From Gellertiella hungarica (GTDB lineage Bacteria > Pseudomonadota > Alphaproteobacteria > Rhizobiales > Rhizobiaceae): a stretch of 64,000 bases of DNA. The stretch is from contig NZ_JACIEZ010000002.1 in the NCBI RefSeq assembly GCF_014197145.1, forward strand, positions 372,001 to 436,000. The letters run 5' to 3'. The stretch's first letter is position 1; the number at the start of each line of letters is the position of its first letter. Positions 53,800-63,366 of this stretch are shown here, piece after piece. The translations under genes were made by a program, and so were the position numbers. The notes beneath the pieces were generated by a model. That model saw only the letters and a program-made list of their open reading frames with translations, did not search any database and was not told the origin of the DNA.

Positions 53800-54179
53800 T
53801 TGGAACACAGACCATGGAAGTTCTCTCCAACGATTACCGGATCAAGTCCGTGCTGGGACGCCTCGAGCTCATCATCGACAACGAGAATGAGCGCATCGGC
53901 ACGGATCCCCAGTTCGATCTGAAGGTATCCAATGCCCACAAGAGCCGCTGCCTCTATGAGCTGACCATGCTGTTCCGCGACACGGACCAGCACGAGATCG
54001 CCAAGGGCTATGTCGACCAGATGCATGCCCTGCGGCAGAAGCTTGCCACCAATGCCACCCGTGTGCAGGCGCATCTGGAAGCCGTGCGCGCCGTCGCCGA
54101 CATCCTGAAGGCCGCCATGCAGGACGAGGATGCCGACGGCACCTATTCCCAGGAACAGTTCCGCTACGGTGAAGTTTGA
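53796..54179 (+). CDS. Probable FlgN-like chaperone
   Basis: A 127-residue helical protein without membrane segment or signal. Helices include LGRLELIIDNENERIGTDPQ and HKSRCLYELTMLFRDTD, with a C-terminal acidic tail. Its place after flgJ and its size fit the FlgN class of chaperones for FlgK and FlgL, but key residues are not recognisable by eye. ATG at 53814 is an alternative start. Overlaps the next gene start. Confidence 0.55.
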   Translation: MIGTQTMEVLSNDYRIKSVLGRLELIIDNENERIGTDPQFDLKVSNAHKSRCLYELTMLFRDTDQHEIAKGYVDQMHALRQKLATNATRVQAHLEAVRAVADILKAAMQDEDADGTYSQEQFRYGEV

Positions 54180-54715
54180 TGATCAAGGTTGTTGCGGCTG
54201 GCATCTGGGTCTGCATCATCACCCTCGGGGCGGTCTATTTTTCCGTCCAGATGGCGACGAAGCCGCCCGTGGATGAGGCCGCGGCCAAGCAGGCGTCCCT
54301 CGAGGTGGTGAAGGGCGAGTCGATCACCGTTCCGCTCCTCAAGGACGGCCAGGTGAGCGGTTATTTCATCAGCCGCATCTCCTTCATGATGGACAAGGAA
54401 AAGCTCAAGGGCGGCGAGTTGCCGCTCACGGAGTACATGACCGACGAGCTCTTTTCGCTGCTCGTCGGCAACGCGATGATCGACATCACGGACCCGAAGG
54501 CCTTCAAGCTCGACGAATTCAAGAAGATGGTCAAGGAAGACCTGAACAAGCGTCTGGGCGAGGAATACATAGCCGATGTGCTGGTCGAGCAGCTCGACTA
54601 TCTGTCCAAGGACGACATCCGCATCGGCCAGTCCGGCGGCAAGGCCGAGCCGCCGACGAAGATCGTGGCTCCGGAAGCGATCCCCAGTGCCGAAGCGGCA
54701 CCCAAGACGGAATGA
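54179..54715 (+). CDS. Membrane-anchored unknown at the end of the flagellar cluster
   Basis: A 178-residue protein with one N-terminal membrane segment (about 3-22, VVAAGIWVCIITLGAVYFSV) and an extracytoplasmic domain that resembles FliL in size and in the way it ends with IADVLVEQLDYL. The C-terminal ~30 residues are Pro/Ala/Glu-rich. A TTG codon just before would add one residue. Last gene before the terminator, so it belongs to the fliQ/flhA unit. Function unknown. Confidence 0.75.
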   Translation: MIKVVAAGIWVCIITLGAVYFSVQMATKPPVDEAAAKQASLEVVKGESITVPLLKDGQVSGYFISRISFMMDKEKLKGGELPLTEYMTDELFSLLVGNAMIDITDPKAFKLDEFKKMVKEDLNKRLGEEYIADVLVEQLDYLSKDDIRIGQSGGKAEPPTKIVAPEAIPSAEAAPKTE

Positions 54716-54739
54716 GGCGGGTTGGTCCCGACATCACGC

Positions 54740-54765
54740 AAAGGCCGGCCTTCAAGCCGGCCTTT
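54740..54765 (+). terminator. Terminator of the flagellar cluster
   Basis: Perfect stem AAAGGCCGGC / GCCGGCCTTT with a 6-base loop, 24 bases after the last flagellar gene. Confidence 0.85.
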
Positions 54766-54923
54766 CTGCATTAATGATCCGTTGATCCTGTCGCTAAATT
54801 TGCATCCACCGCGCTAGGCCGGATTTCATAAACCCCTGCTATAAACATCACCGGTTGAGTAGAGCGTCCTGCCGGCGGAAGCCTGCCCGGGAAGAGGATT
54901 GCTCCCGAACGAGGTGAGCTGCG

Positions 54924-55721
54924 ATGAAGCCGGTCGTGCAATTCGTACCGCAGGTGCTTGACGCGAAGGTTGAGGCCGAAGCCTTGCCGAAGCCTGGGAG
55001 GCTTTGCCTGTTCGGGCTGCCGCTGAGCGTGGGCGACTGGGATTGCCTGCTGGCCCATGTGCGCGGCCTCGTCGGCCACGGCACCGGGCTTACGGTCATG
55101 TCCTTCCTCGATGCCGCCACCGTCAGCGCGATGCGCCATCGGTCCCCCTATCGCGACGCCCTTGCCAGCCGTCTTCTTCTTGCCAGCGGCGAGGGCATGA
55201 AGGTCGCTTCCCGTCTGCTGAGCGGCACCGCGCTGCCGGCCACCTTCGACGCGGCTACCTTCGTCCCGGCTTTCCTGACCTATGTGACAGAGCCGCTGCG
55301 GATCGGTGTCGTCGGCGGCAGCGCCGCCGAACTGGTCGCGGCGGTGGATGCGCTGCGCAGGCATGCGCCCTGGCACACCGTCGTGCCGGTGGCGGAGGGC
55401 GGGTTTGACGAAGCCGAGGCCGAAATCGTGCTCGGCCGCATTCCAGAAGAAGGTCTCGACGTGATGCTGGTTTCCCTCGATGCCCCCGCCAGCGACGGCT
55501 GGATCGAACGCCTCGTGCGGCACTCCCACGCTTCGCTCGTCATTTCTGCGGTGGGTCTCATCGATACCGCGCTTGCCGGATCGCCGCTCCAGCGCCTGCG
55601 TTCCCTGGAGGGACGGGGAACACGGCGGACAACGCTGATCCGGCCGGCAGGAAGAACGTTGCGCCTCATCCGCTACGGAGGCGCTCTTGCTGCCGAATGG
55701 GTGCGGCAGAAGCGGGCGTGA
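54924..55721 (+). CDS. WecG/TagA/CpsF-type (GT26) glycosyltransferase, divergent
   Basis: A 265-residue protein resembling GT26 sugar transferases that add a residue to a lipid-linked carrier. Family-like segments: FGLPLSVGDWDCLL at about 30-43 (usually G-P-hydrophobic-D), LRIGVVGGSAAELVAAVDAL at about 130-149, and the C-terminal LDVMLVSLDAPASDGWIERL corresponding to the G-x-P-x-Q-E-x-W region, but with GxPKQE not conserved. Followed by a Wzz-like gene, which suggests a surface polysaccharide unit. The active-site change makes substrate and activity uncertain. Confidence 0.65.
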   Translation: MKPVVQFVPQVLDAKVEAEALPKPGRLCLFGLPLSVGDWDCLLAHVRGLVGHGTGLTVMSFLDAATVSAMRHRSPYRDALASRLLLASGEGMKVASRLLSGTALPATFDAATFVPAFLTYVTEPLRIGVVGGSAAELVAAVDALRRHAPWHTVVPVAEGGFDEAEAEIVLGRIPEEGLDVMLVSLDAPASDGWIERLVRHSHASLVISAVGLIDTALAGSPLQRLRSLEGRGTRRTTLIRPAGRTLRLIRYGGALAAEWVRQKRA

Positions 55722-55851
55722 CTGCCCGCAGACCCCGATGCGAGCCAGCCCTCGAGGTCGGCGTTAAGTCTCGGTTAACCCTCCCTGTTTAACCTGTCTT
55801 AACGAAGATCGGACCAGGCCCAGCAACCCTGGTGCAGGGATGTGGGCAGCC

Positions 55852-57513
55852 ATGACTGCAAGCAAACGAACGCCAGAAACGGAGCTGCTCCGGTCGGGCC
55901 CGCAAGGCGGGCCATCGCCGAGGCAGCGCTATGCCGTTCTGTTCATCGGCTTGCTGGCCGCCTCCGGCGCGGCGGTTCCCGCACTCAATGCCGGACTTTC
56001 TCCCCAGGCCTGGCTGGCAAGCGTCGATCTCACGCTGCGCGACGCGAACGGCAAGCCGCTGCCCGACGCACTGGGAGGCTCGGCGCGGGCGCTTTCCGGC
56101 GAGCGGGCGCTTGGCCGCGCCGTCGATCTCGTCCAGCTTGACCGTGATCCCGAATTCAACGGAGGCGAAACCACCCCGCTGTCGGTTGCCATGGAGCTTC
56201 TGTCCGGGGAGGGCGGCGAAGGTATCGATGCGCGCCACCGGGCGATACGAACGCTCGGCCGGCAGATCGCGGTGGAGTGGAAGCCCGGCTCGCCCGAGGC
56301 GCGGCTCCTCGTGCGCGCCTCTTCCCGCGAGAAGGCCATGAAGATCGCGGAGGCCATGGCCATGGTCTATATCGCGGCCACGGAAACCACCGGCTCGGTC
56401 CCTGACGATTCCGCGCTGAAGGCGCTGGAGCAGGCCGAGGCAGCCCTTGCGGAGTTTCGCAGCGCATCGGGTCCCGAGAAGCTGTCGCAGGCGCTCGTTC
56501 TGCGCAGCCGCATCAAGGGCCTTGACAATCACCGGGCCGAAGTCGCCGCCGAACCCGACCCCGCCGAGGCCTTGAAAAACGCCACACTGAAGGACGTTCT
56601 GGATGGCCGGGCTGGCACGGAAGGGGCGGACGGTCCGCTGTCCAGCCTTCGCAGGGCCTATGCGGAGGCCGAGATGCAAGTGGCAAAGCTCTCCGTCTCG
56701 CTCGGTCCGAAACATCCGACGCTGCTGGCAGCGCGCGCAGACCTCGCCAAGGCGCGCGCCGCGGTGGAAGCGCGGCTCCTGACGGTGAAGAAAAGCGGCG
56801 GCGACGAAGCCCAGCGTCGCACGAAGCTTCTGGATGCCCTCGACGGCCAGCAGGCGGACCTCCGGGCAAAACTCACCGCAACCGGAATAGATCTGGCACG
56901 ATACGACACGCTCGTCATGGCCCTCGATTCGGCGAGAACGCGGCTGCGGGACCCGGGTGTCCCGGCCGATGCGACGTCCCATCCCATTCACGAGGCCTCC
57001 GTTCCGAAAGAGGTTGCGGCACCCCAGGCAGGTGGCCTCTGGTTCAGGATGCTGCTTGGCGGACTTGCCGGGCTCGGGGCGGCACTTGCCTTCGTGCTCG
57101 CCCGGCGTCCAGGCTCCGGACCTGCGCAGAACCTGCCCACGGTTGCCGAACCGGGAGCGGGCAAGCGCGAGCCGGCACTCGAGGCCCTGCCGAAAGAACA
57201 GATGGCTGCCGTATCTGCGGCCGCTCCCATGCGCGCGAAGCCCGAGCAATTGACGCCCGCAGGGGTGCAGCGCGCCCTCGCGCGGCAACACTGGCCGGCC
57301 AACGGCAAGACGGCACCGCGGGACGAGAGCCGGCGTATCGTGCTCACGCCACCGCCTCCGGAACAGCCGCTGCCGACCATCGAAAAGCTGCGCCGCGTCG
57401 CCCCGCATCTCTTCGAGGAGGCGGACGCTGCCGGCCCGGATGTCGAGCGGATCCGGCAGGAACTCGCCGATCTCCGGCATCGCGTGCTGGCAAAGGCGGG
57501 CCGCCGCATTTGA
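55852..57513 (+). CDS. Wzz/GumC-like polysaccharide co-polymerase without kinase domain
   Basis: A ~553-residue protein with a membrane segment near residues 26-46 (RYAVLFIGLLAASGAAVPAL), a long periplasmic region with a coiled coil (about 175-370, including YAEAEMQVAKLSVSLGPKHP, typical of ExoP/GumC-type proteins) and a second membrane segment near 395-415. The cytosolic tail has no Walker motif, so the tyrosine kinase part of ExoP-like proteins is missing. Likely controls polymer chain length. An ATG at 55840 would add four residues. Confidence 0.75.
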   Translation: MTASKRTPETELLRSGPQGGPSPRQRYAVLFIGLLAASGAAVPALNAGLSPQAWLASVDLTLRDANGKPLPDALGGSARALSGERALGRAVDLVQLDRDPEFNGGETTPLSVAMELLSGEGGEGIDARHRAIRTLGRQIAVEWKPGSPEARLLVRASSREKAMKIAEAMAMVYIAATETTGSVPDDSALKALEQAEAALAEFRSASGPEKLSQALVLRSRIKGLDNHRAEVAAEPDPAEALKNATLKDVLDGRAGTEGADGPLSSLRRAYAEAEMQVAKLSVSLGPKHPTLLAARADLAKARAAVEARLLTVKKSGGDEAQRRTKLLDALDGQQADLRAKLTATGIDLARYDTLVMALDSARTRLRDPGVPADATSHPIHEASVPKEVAAPQAGGLWFRMLLGGLAGLGAALAFVLARRPGSGPAQNLPTVAEPGAGKREPALEALPKEQMAAVSAAAPMRAKPEQLTPAGVQRALARQHWPANGKTAPRDESRRIVLTPPPPEQPLPTIEKLRRVAPHLFEEADAAGPDVERIRQELADLRHRVLAKAGRRI

Positions 57514-57537
57514 CATTCTCCTCCAACATGTGAATGA

Positions 57538-57554
57538 CCAAGGCGGAGCCTTGG
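57538..57554 (+). terminator. Hairpin after the Wzz-like gene
   Basis: CCAAGGC-GGA-GCCTTGG, seven pairs, no T tract; a weak terminator candidate between the Wzz-like gene and folD. The rest of the 255-base gap shows no gene. Confidence 0.4.
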
Positions 57555-57768
57555 GGAAAGCCGGTCGCTTTGCCGCAAACGGACAGCTTTGGGCGCTGTC
57601 AGGCTATTACCTGCTTGCCCCAGCGCCTAGAGTGAAGCGGATCGCGCGGGAGCCTCCTCAGCCGCCTGGGCAAGGCCGCGGGGAAGAGGTTCCGTGCCCG
57701 TTCTGCGCGTCCCGTTGGCGTGGCCGGGCAATGACGCAAAAGGTTTGAGAGAAGGCAGGGAGATTCGC

Positions 57769-58668
57769 GTGACGACAGTTATTGATGGCAAGCAGGTAGC
57801 CGCTTCCGTGATCGACGCCGTGAAGGCGGCCAGTGCGAAGCTGGAGAAGGACACCGGGGTCAAGACCGGCCTTGCGGTGATCATCGTGGGCAACGATCCC
57901 GCCAGCCATGCCTATGTGAATTCCAAGAGCAAGATGGCCAAGGAGTGCGGCTTCAAGTCGGTCCAGCACACGCTGCCGGAGGAGACCACGCAGGAAGAAC
58001 TGGCGGCCCTGGTCGCGACCCTGAACAAGGATCCGTCCATTCACGGTATCCTGGTGCAGCTTCCGCTGCCGAAGCATCTCAACTCGGATCCCATCATCCA
58101 GTCCATTCTTCCGGAAAAGGACGTCGATGGCCTGCATGTGGTGAATGCCGGGAAGCTGGCCACCGGCGATGCGGACACGGGTCTCGTCTCCTGCACGCCT
58201 GCCGGCGCGATGGTTTTCGTCCGCCGCACCCATGGCGAGGACCTTTCCGGCCTCAACGCCGTGGTAATCGGGCGCTCCAACCTGTTCGGCAAGCCGATGG
58301 GTCAGCTCTTCCTGGCAGCAAACGCCACGGTGACCATCGCGCATTCACGCACGAAGGACCTGCCGGCCGTCTGCCGCAACGCCGACATCCTGGTGGCCGC
58401 CGTGGGGCGTGCCGAAATGGTGAAGGCAGATTGGGTAAAGCCGGGCGCAACCGTGATCGATGTCGGCATCAACCGGGTTGCAGCGCCGGAAAAGGGCGAG
58501 GGCAAGAGCAAGCTGGTGGGCGACGTTGCCTTCGATGAATGCGCCAAGGTCGCGAGCGTCATCACCCCGGTTCCCGGTGGCGTGGGCCCGATGACCATCG
58601 CCATGCTGATGGCGAACACGGTGATTGCCGCCTGCCGTTCGGCAGGGCAGCCCGCGCCGAAGTTCTGA
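57769..58668 (+). CDS. folD: Methylenetetrahydrofolate dehydrogenase/cyclohydrolase FolD
   Basis: A 299-residue bifunctional folate enzyme that oxidises 5,10-methylene-THF to 5,10-methenyl-THF with NADP and then hydrolyses it to 10-formyl-THF. Signatures: [13 protein letters not shown] with catalytic Tyr/Lys, [23 protein letters not shown] and the C-terminal [10 protein letters not shown]. The start is a GTG at 57769 with GGCAGGGAG upstream; the frame stays open to 57694 but the extra sequence is not FolD-like. Housekeeping gene, unrelated to motility. Confidence 0.96.
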   Translation: MTTVIDGKQVAASVIDAVKAASAKLEKDTGVKTGLAVIIVGNDPASHAYVNSKSKMAKECGFKSVQHTLPEETTQEELAALVATLNKDPSIHGILVQLPLPKHLNSDPIIQSILPEKDVDGLHVVNAGKLATGDADTGLVSCTPAGAMVFVRRTHGEDLSGLNAVVIGRSNLFGKPMGQLFLAANATVTIAHSRTKDLPAVCRNADILVAAVGRAEMVKADWVKPGATVIDVGINRVAAPEKGEGKSKLVGDVAFDECAKVASVITPVPGGVGPMTIAMLMANTVIAACRSAGQPAPKF

Positions 58669-58682
58669 TATCGGCTCATGGA

Positions 58683-58708
58683 ACAGGGCGGTTCAGCGAC
58701 CGCCCTGT
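58683..58708 (+). terminator. Terminator of folD
   Basis: Perfect 10-pair stem ACAGGGCGGT / ACCGCCCTGT with a 6-base loop, 14 bases after the stop; no T tract. Confidence 0.65.
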
Positions 58709-58907
58709 CGTAGATTTGATCAGTTTTTAAGTAAATAATACAGTTATTAGTTGTTAACTTTATCTATTACTAGCAATTTGCGGACGAATTCCACACGCTC
58801 TGTTAAAGGTCGGCTGCTAGTGTTCTTGGCATAAGAAGAACAGGAGCATGGCCGTGGGGATGATGTCTCAATCAAGAGAGCATTTCCTGAACAAGGAAGA
58901 GTCCTTC

Positions 58908-59264
58908 ATGTATGACCGCGAGGCGCGGTACCGGATGGAGGAGACGCTCAATGCGGCCCGTATCGAGTATCAGGAGCGGGTGGTAACCCATCTTGCTTCG
59001 AGGCGGTGCGATCTCATTCGCATTTCGCCGTCAGGTGCGGTTCTCTCCCTGCTGACCCAGTTCTACGTGCCGCAGCAGTTCTATCTCGACATTCCCGACG
59101 CCCGCATTGCGAAGATCGGCTGCGTGTTGATGAAGACCTTCCCTAACAACACCATCGAGGCCCGCTTCCTCAAGCTTCTGACAAAGAAGGAAATGGACCG
59201 CATCTTCGTGTTCAGCACCCATCCGGCCCACCGCGATCGCGTGCTTGACGTGCGCAACTGGTAG
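58908..59264 (+). CDS. Small PilZ-like protein, first of three
   Basis: A ~118-residue cytoplasmic protein (MYDREARYRMEETLNAARIE). Order of elements resembles a PilZ barrel: SRRCDLIRISPSGAVLSLLT in place of the D/NxSxxG region and a basic segment before it. The canonical RxxxR and (D/N)xSxxG are altered (ISPSG), so c-di-GMP binding is doubtful. ATGs at 58848, 58860 and 58863 are in frame; 58908 with AAGGAAGAG is preferred. Preceded by about 150 bases of AT-rich DNA. Confidence 0.6.
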   Translation: MYDREARYRMEETLNAARIEYQERVVTHLASRRCDLIRISPSGAVLSLLTQFYVPQQFYLDIPDARIAKIGCVLMKTFPNNTIEARFLKLLTKKEMDRIFVFSTHPAHRDRVLDVRNW

Positions 59265-59379
59265 CCGCGCGCCTGTGGGCCGGCTGCGGCACGCCGCCGT
59301 CGCTGACGGAACATGGCGACATGCCTTTGCCGTCTAGGATCGGGCTTCATCCGGTCGCATTCAGGAAGGCTGCATCGTC

Positions 59380-60303
59380 GTGATCATTCGGCCACGCCCC
59401 AATCTGTTGCAGTTGTTCTATATCATGCGCGGGTCCGTGGTGCCGCGCATCCTGCCCCAGATTGCCGGCGTTGCCGTGTTCGCGGCCTTTCTCGTGACCC
59501 TCCACAAGGCCTTCCCGGCGGAGGTGCCCGTCTATGCCGGAGCGCCTTTCGCACTGGTCGGCATCGCCCTTTCCATCTTTCTCTCGTTTCGCAATTCCGC
59601 CTGCTACGACCGCTGGTGGGAGGCTCGCAAGGTGTGGGGCGAGATGGTCTACACCGCGCGGCAGCTGGCACGGCAGACGCAGGTCCTGGACCATGCCGGG
59701 GGAGCAGATGCCGAAAGCCGGCGCCGGTTGCTGTCGCTCACCATTGCCTTCGCGCAGGCCATGGTCATCCACCTGCGCAGCGGGGGCGACGGAGAACGGG
59801 TGCTGAAGCATCTGCCCGAAGACGTGGTCCCGTCCTATCTCGCCAGCCGCAATCCGCCCGATGCCCTGTTGCGAGCCATTTCCGCCGAGCTCGCGCTACT
59901 TCTCCGCCGGGGCAGCATCAGCGACATCCTCTACCAGACGCTGGATCGCAGCGTTGCGGGCCTCGGCGGGGTGCAGGCGGCCTGCGAGCGCATCCGCAAT
60001 ACGCCGGTGCCATTCGCCTATACGCTCCTGCTCCACCGGACCGCCTATCTCTTCTGCTTCACCATGCCTCTCGGCTTCATCGATGCGCTCGGCTGGGCTA
60101 CGCCCTTTGCCTCCGCCATGGTGGCCTATGCCTTCTTCGGCCTCGATGCCTTGGGGGACGAGCTGGAGGAGCCCTTCGGTCTCCTGCCGAACGATCTGCC
60201 TATCGGCGCCCTTGCCGACGTGATCGAGATCAATCTGCGCGAAGCCATGGGCGAAACGGACCTGCCGCCCTTGCCCGTACCTGTCGGATACGTCCTGATG
60301 TAA
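59380..60303 (+). CDS. Bestrophin-like anion channel family protein
   Basis: A 307-residue membrane protein of the bacterial bestrophin (YneE/RFP-TM) family. Hallmarks: SFRNSACYDRWWEARKVWGE at about 68-87 and a C-terminal FFGLDALGDELEEPFG. Four membrane segments. Probably an anion or weak-acid channel of the inner membrane. The start is GTG at 59380 (IIRPRPN) with AGGAAGG upstream at a rather long spacing. Confidence 0.88.
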   Translation: MIIRPRPNLLQLFYIMRGSVVPRILPQIAGVAVFAAFLVTLHKAFPAEVPVYAGAPFALVGIALSIFLSFRNSACYDRWWEARKVWGEMVYTARQLARQTQVLDHAGGADAESRRRLLSLTIAFAQAMVIHLRSGGDGERVLKHLPEDVVPSYLASRNPPDALLRAISAELALLLRRGSISDILYQTLDRSVAGLGGVQAACERIRNTPVPFAYTLLLHRTAYLFCFTMPLGFIDALGWATPFASAMVAYAFFGLDALGDELEEPFGLLPNDLPIGALADVIEINLREAMGETDLPPLPVPVGYVLM

Positions 60304-60309
60304 GCCCGG

Positions 60310-60732
60310 TCAGTGCGGGGGCGGGAAGCCGAACAGCGGATGCTTGAGCAGGCCGAGCGTCTGGTTCGGATTGCTGACGCGGGCCAGGAAATCCACGAGC
60401 TTGGTTTGCTCCTCCTTGATAAACTCGCAGCGCAGGATGTCCTTCTCGCGACCGACGACGATGCAGCCGATGCCGTGCTGGTACTTGCCGACGAACAGGT
60501 AGAAGTGCTTCGGGATGTCTTTCACGAATTCCGTATGGAGACGGACGCCCACCTCGGAAATGTCCTGGGTCAGCACGATATACTGGGTGATTTCCCGTGT
60601 GCCCTTTGCGGTGAACAGCACGCGGGCCATGAAGTTGCACTTCCTGCGTTCGAACCGCCGCCGCTCGTATTGCGGCCTGATCCGGGAAAGATAGTTGCCG
60701 ACCTGGCTTGTATTGCTGCCTTCTTCCTTCAT
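60310..60732 (-). CDS. PilZ-domain c-di-GMP-binding protein (second of three small PilZ-like)
   Basis: A 140-residue protein with PilZ features: the basic RRRFERRKC at about residues 23-31 (RxxxR) and QDISEVGVRL (DxSxxG) at about 56-65. It should bind c-di-GMP. Similar to the next minus-strand gene across FLARVSNPNQTLGLLKHPLF / FLSSLSDPAVTLRTLYHPMF. It converges with the bestrophin gene (6-base gap). A role in motility or polysaccharide output is inferred from the family. Confidence 0.8.
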   Translation of the reverse strand: MKEEGSNTSQVGNYLSRIRPQYERRRFERRKCNFMARVLFTAKGTREITQYIVLTQDISEVGVRLHTEFVKDIPKHFYLFVGKYQHGIGCIVVGREKDILRCEFIKEEQTKLVDFLARVSNPNQTLGLLKHPLFGFPPPH

Positions 60733-60853
60733 CTTCTTCCGTCCTTTCTAGGTGGAAAAGATATTCAGGGTGGAGCTCCAATGGTCATTTACTACCATAG
60801 TTATTTGAGAAATACAAGATCATTCGGATAAGTGAATATTTATAGTATTCGGG

Positions 60854-61309
60854 TTAACGCAATTCCACGCGTTTTAACTGTCGCGTCAATTGAATGGCAG
60901 CATTCTCCCGGCTCTTCGGAAACATGGGATGATAGAGCGTGCGCAGCGTCACGGCGGGGTCGCTGAGGCTGGAGAGGAAGGCCACGAGATCGGTGCTTTC
61001 GGGCCGAATGAGGGCACAGCGCAGCCTGTCGCGGCGCCGCAGGGTAACGGCGCAGCCAAGGCCGTATTGCCGGCTTCCGAGGATCAGCGTGAAGGCATCG
61101 GGGAGGAAGGATGTGAGCGGGCTTGTGACGACCAGATCGCGCCGGGAGATCTCCCGGACATCCACGGTGAACTCCTGGATGTTTCTGCAGCCTTTCGACG
61201 TGTAAAGGGCGCGAGCCTGGAAGTGGCAGGAAAATCGCTCGAAGGATTGCTCCTCCGCAGCCCTCAGGATCGCCCGGCGGCGGGAAAGAGTTTCAGAAAC
61301 GAAATCCAA
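60854..61309 (-). CDS. Degenerate PilZ-like paralogue (third of three)
   Basis: A 151-residue paralogue of the neighbouring PilZ protein. The RxxxR-type segment is weak and the DxSxxG position reads REISRRDLVV, lacking both the Asp and the Gly, so c-di-GMP binding has probably been lost. Start is TTG at 61309, supported by GAGGTAAGGAA immediately upstream. Separated from the other PilZ gene by 121 AT-rich bases that probably carry that gene's promoter. Confidence 0.65.
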   Translation of the reverse strand: MDFVSETLSRRRAILRAAEEQSFERFSCHFQARALYTSKGCRNIQEFTVDVREISRRDLVVTSPLTSFLPDAFTLILGSRQYGLGCAVTLRRRDRLRCALIRPESTDLVAFLSSLSDPAVTLRTLYHPMFPKSRENAAIQLTRQLKRVELR

Positions 61310-61376
61310 TTCCTTACCTCATAAATTAAGAAATAAGGAAAATATCATATTAAGAGGTTAATTGTTTGTAAAGATC

Positions 61377-61400
61377 AAGGGCCGGAGCAATCCGGCCCTT
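61377..61400 (-). terminator. Terminator of edd
   Basis: Symmetric stem AGGGCCGGA / TCCGGCCCT with GCAA loop, 31 bases past the edd stop. Short T runs on both sides; it may also mark the start boundary of the PilZ gene. Confidence 0.65.
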
Positions 61401-61431
61401 TGTCGGCAATCCGCATCAAGGTCGTCGGCGT

Positions 61432-63258
61432 TCAGGCAAACACCCCCGCCCCTTCATCTGCCGGACGAGCCAGCAGACGGAACGAGGCAAACAATTCGCG
61501 GCCCATGCCGAATTCGTTCGCGGCAAGGTCGGCCTTTGCGGGTGCGCGTGCCGCCAGCTCTTCCGCGCCAACCAGAAGCTCCAGCGTTCCGGAAACCGCA
61601 TCGAGCCTCAGCATGTCGCCGTCCCGGATCAGTGCGATCGGGCCGCCGTCCTTGGCCTCGGGGGTCACGTGGATTGCAGCCGGAACCTTGCCTGAAGCGC
61701 CGGACATGCGCCCATCCGTGACGAGAGCCACCCGGTGGCCGCGGTCCTGCAGCACGCCGAGGGGAGGGGTCAGGCGGTGCAGTTCCGGCATGCCGTTGGC
61801 CTTCGGTCCCTGGAAGCGGACGACGGCGATGAAGTCGCGGTCGAGCTTGCCGGCCTTGAAGGCATCCTGCAGTTCCTGCTGGTCGTGGAAGACGATGGCC
61901 GGTGCCTCGATGATGTGGCGGTCGGGCTTCACCGCGGAAATCTTGATGACGGCACGGCCGAGATTGCCGGTCAGCATCTTCAGACCGCCATTCGGCTGGA
62001 ATGGCTGGGTGATCGGCGCAAGCACCTTGGGATCGGCGCTTGCGGCCGGTGCCGGCTCGCGCAGAACGCGGTTGTTGTCCCCGAGCTTGACGTCGATGGC
62101 ATAGGACTGAAGGCCTTCGCCGGCCACGGTCCTGACATCCTCATGGAGCAGGCCGCCCTTCAGCAGCTCGGAAATGAGGAAGCCCATGCCGCCTGCCGCA
62201 TGGAAGTGGTTCACGTCGGCAAGCCCGTTCGGATAGACGCGGGCAAGGAGCGGGACCACATCCGAGAGATCGGAAATATCCTGCCAGGTGAGCTTTATGC
62301 CCGCTGCCGCCGCCATGGCGACGAGATGCAGGGTGTGGTTGGTGGAGCCGCCCGTGGCATGGAGGCCAACCACGCCGTTCACCACCGAGCGCTCGTCGAT
62401 CATCTCGCCGGCCGGCGTGAACTCGTTGCCGCTGGCGGTAATGGCAAGCGCCCGTTTCGTCGCCTCCCGCGTCAGCGCCTCGCGCAGCGGCGTGCCGGGA
62501 TTGATGAAGGATGCGCCCGGAAGATGGAAACCCATGATCTCCATCAGCATCTGGTTGGAATTGGCGGTGCCGTAGAAGGTGCAGGTGCCGGGGCCGTGAT
62601 AGGATTTGGATTCCGCCTCCAGAAGCTCCGCGCGTCCTACCTTGCCCTCTGCATAGAGCTGGCGGATGCGCGACTTCTCGTCGTTCGGAAGGCCCGAAGT
62701 CATCGGCCCTGCGGGCACGAAGACGGCGGGCAGATGGCCGAAGGTGAGCGCGGCGATCACCAGTCCCGGCACGATCTTGTCGCAGACGCCGAGATAGACC
62801 GCGGCATCGAACATGTTGTGCGACAGCCCGATGCCCGCCGCCATGGCGATGACGTCGCGGGAGAAGAGGGAGAGTTCCATGCCCGGCTGGCCCTGGGTCA
62901 CCCCGTCGCACATGGCCGGCACGCCGCCCGCCACCTGCGCCACGCCGCCCGCCTCGCGAGCCGCCTCGCGAATGATCGCCGGATAGGTCTCGAAGGGCTG
63001 GTGGGCCGAGAGCATGTCGTTATAGGCGGTGATGATGCCGAGGTTCAGCACCTGGTCGCCGGCGAGTGCCTGCTTTTCGGCGGGCGCGCAGACGGCAAAG
63101 CCGTGGGCGAGGTTGCCGCAGGAGAGCACCGAACGGTGCGGCTTCTTCGAAACGGCAGATCTTACCCGCTCGAGATAGGCCTCGCGCGTGGGTCTGGAAC
63201 GCTCGACGATGCGGCGGGTGATGGCAGCGATGGTGACATGCGGTGTCTGGGAGGACAT
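61432..63258 (-). CDS. edd: 6-phosphogluconate dehydratase
   Basis: A ~608-residue Fe-S dehydratase of the Entner-Doudoroff pathway that makes 2-keto-3-deoxy-6-phosphogluconate from 6-phosphogluconate. Cluster-binding Cys in [13 protein letters not shown] and GVCDKIVPG; family segments [20 protein letters not shown] and [16 protein letters not shown]. The ATG at 63258 with AAGGAAAG is preferred over the in-frame extension to 63315. Downstream of pgl on the same strand, as in zwf-pgl-edd units of rhizobia. Confidence 0.96.
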   Translation of the reverse strand: MSSQTPHVTIAAITRRIVERSRPTREAYLERVRSAVSKKPHRSVLSCGNLAHGFAVCAPAEKQALAGDQVLNLGIITAYNDMLSAHQPFETYPAIIREAAREAGGVAQVAGGVPAMCDGVTQGQPGMELSLFSRDVIAMAAGIGLSHNMFDAAVYLGVCDKIVPGLVIAALTFGHLPAVFVPAGPMTSGLPNDEKSRIRQLYAEGKVGRAELLEAESKSYHGPGTCTFYGTANSNQMLMEIMGFHLPGASFINPGTPLREALTREATKRALAITASGNEFTPAGEMIDERSVVNGVVGLHATGGSTNHTLHLVAMAAAAGIKLTWQDISDLSDVVPLLARVYPNGLADVNHFHAAGGMGFLISELLKGGLLHEDVRTVAGEGLQSYAIDVKLGDNNRVLREPAPAASADPKVLAPITQPFQPNGGLKMLTGNLGRAVIKISAVKPDRHIIEAPAIVFHDQQELQDAFKAGKLDRDFIAVVRFQGPKANGMPELHRLTPPLGVLQDRGHRVALVTDGRMSGASGKVPAAIHVTPEAKDGGPIALIRDGDMLRLDAVSGTLELLVGAEELAARAPAKADLAANEFGMGRELFASFRLLARPADEGAGVFA

Positions 63259-63366
63259 GGCTTTCCTTCCGTTCAATGGCCGTTCAGGGTCAGCCGCCTT
63301 GGGCGGCGCTTGCATGGGACCGGCCTGGTGCCGGTCGGCGGTCCCGGCCTGGCCGGGGCGGGCACG

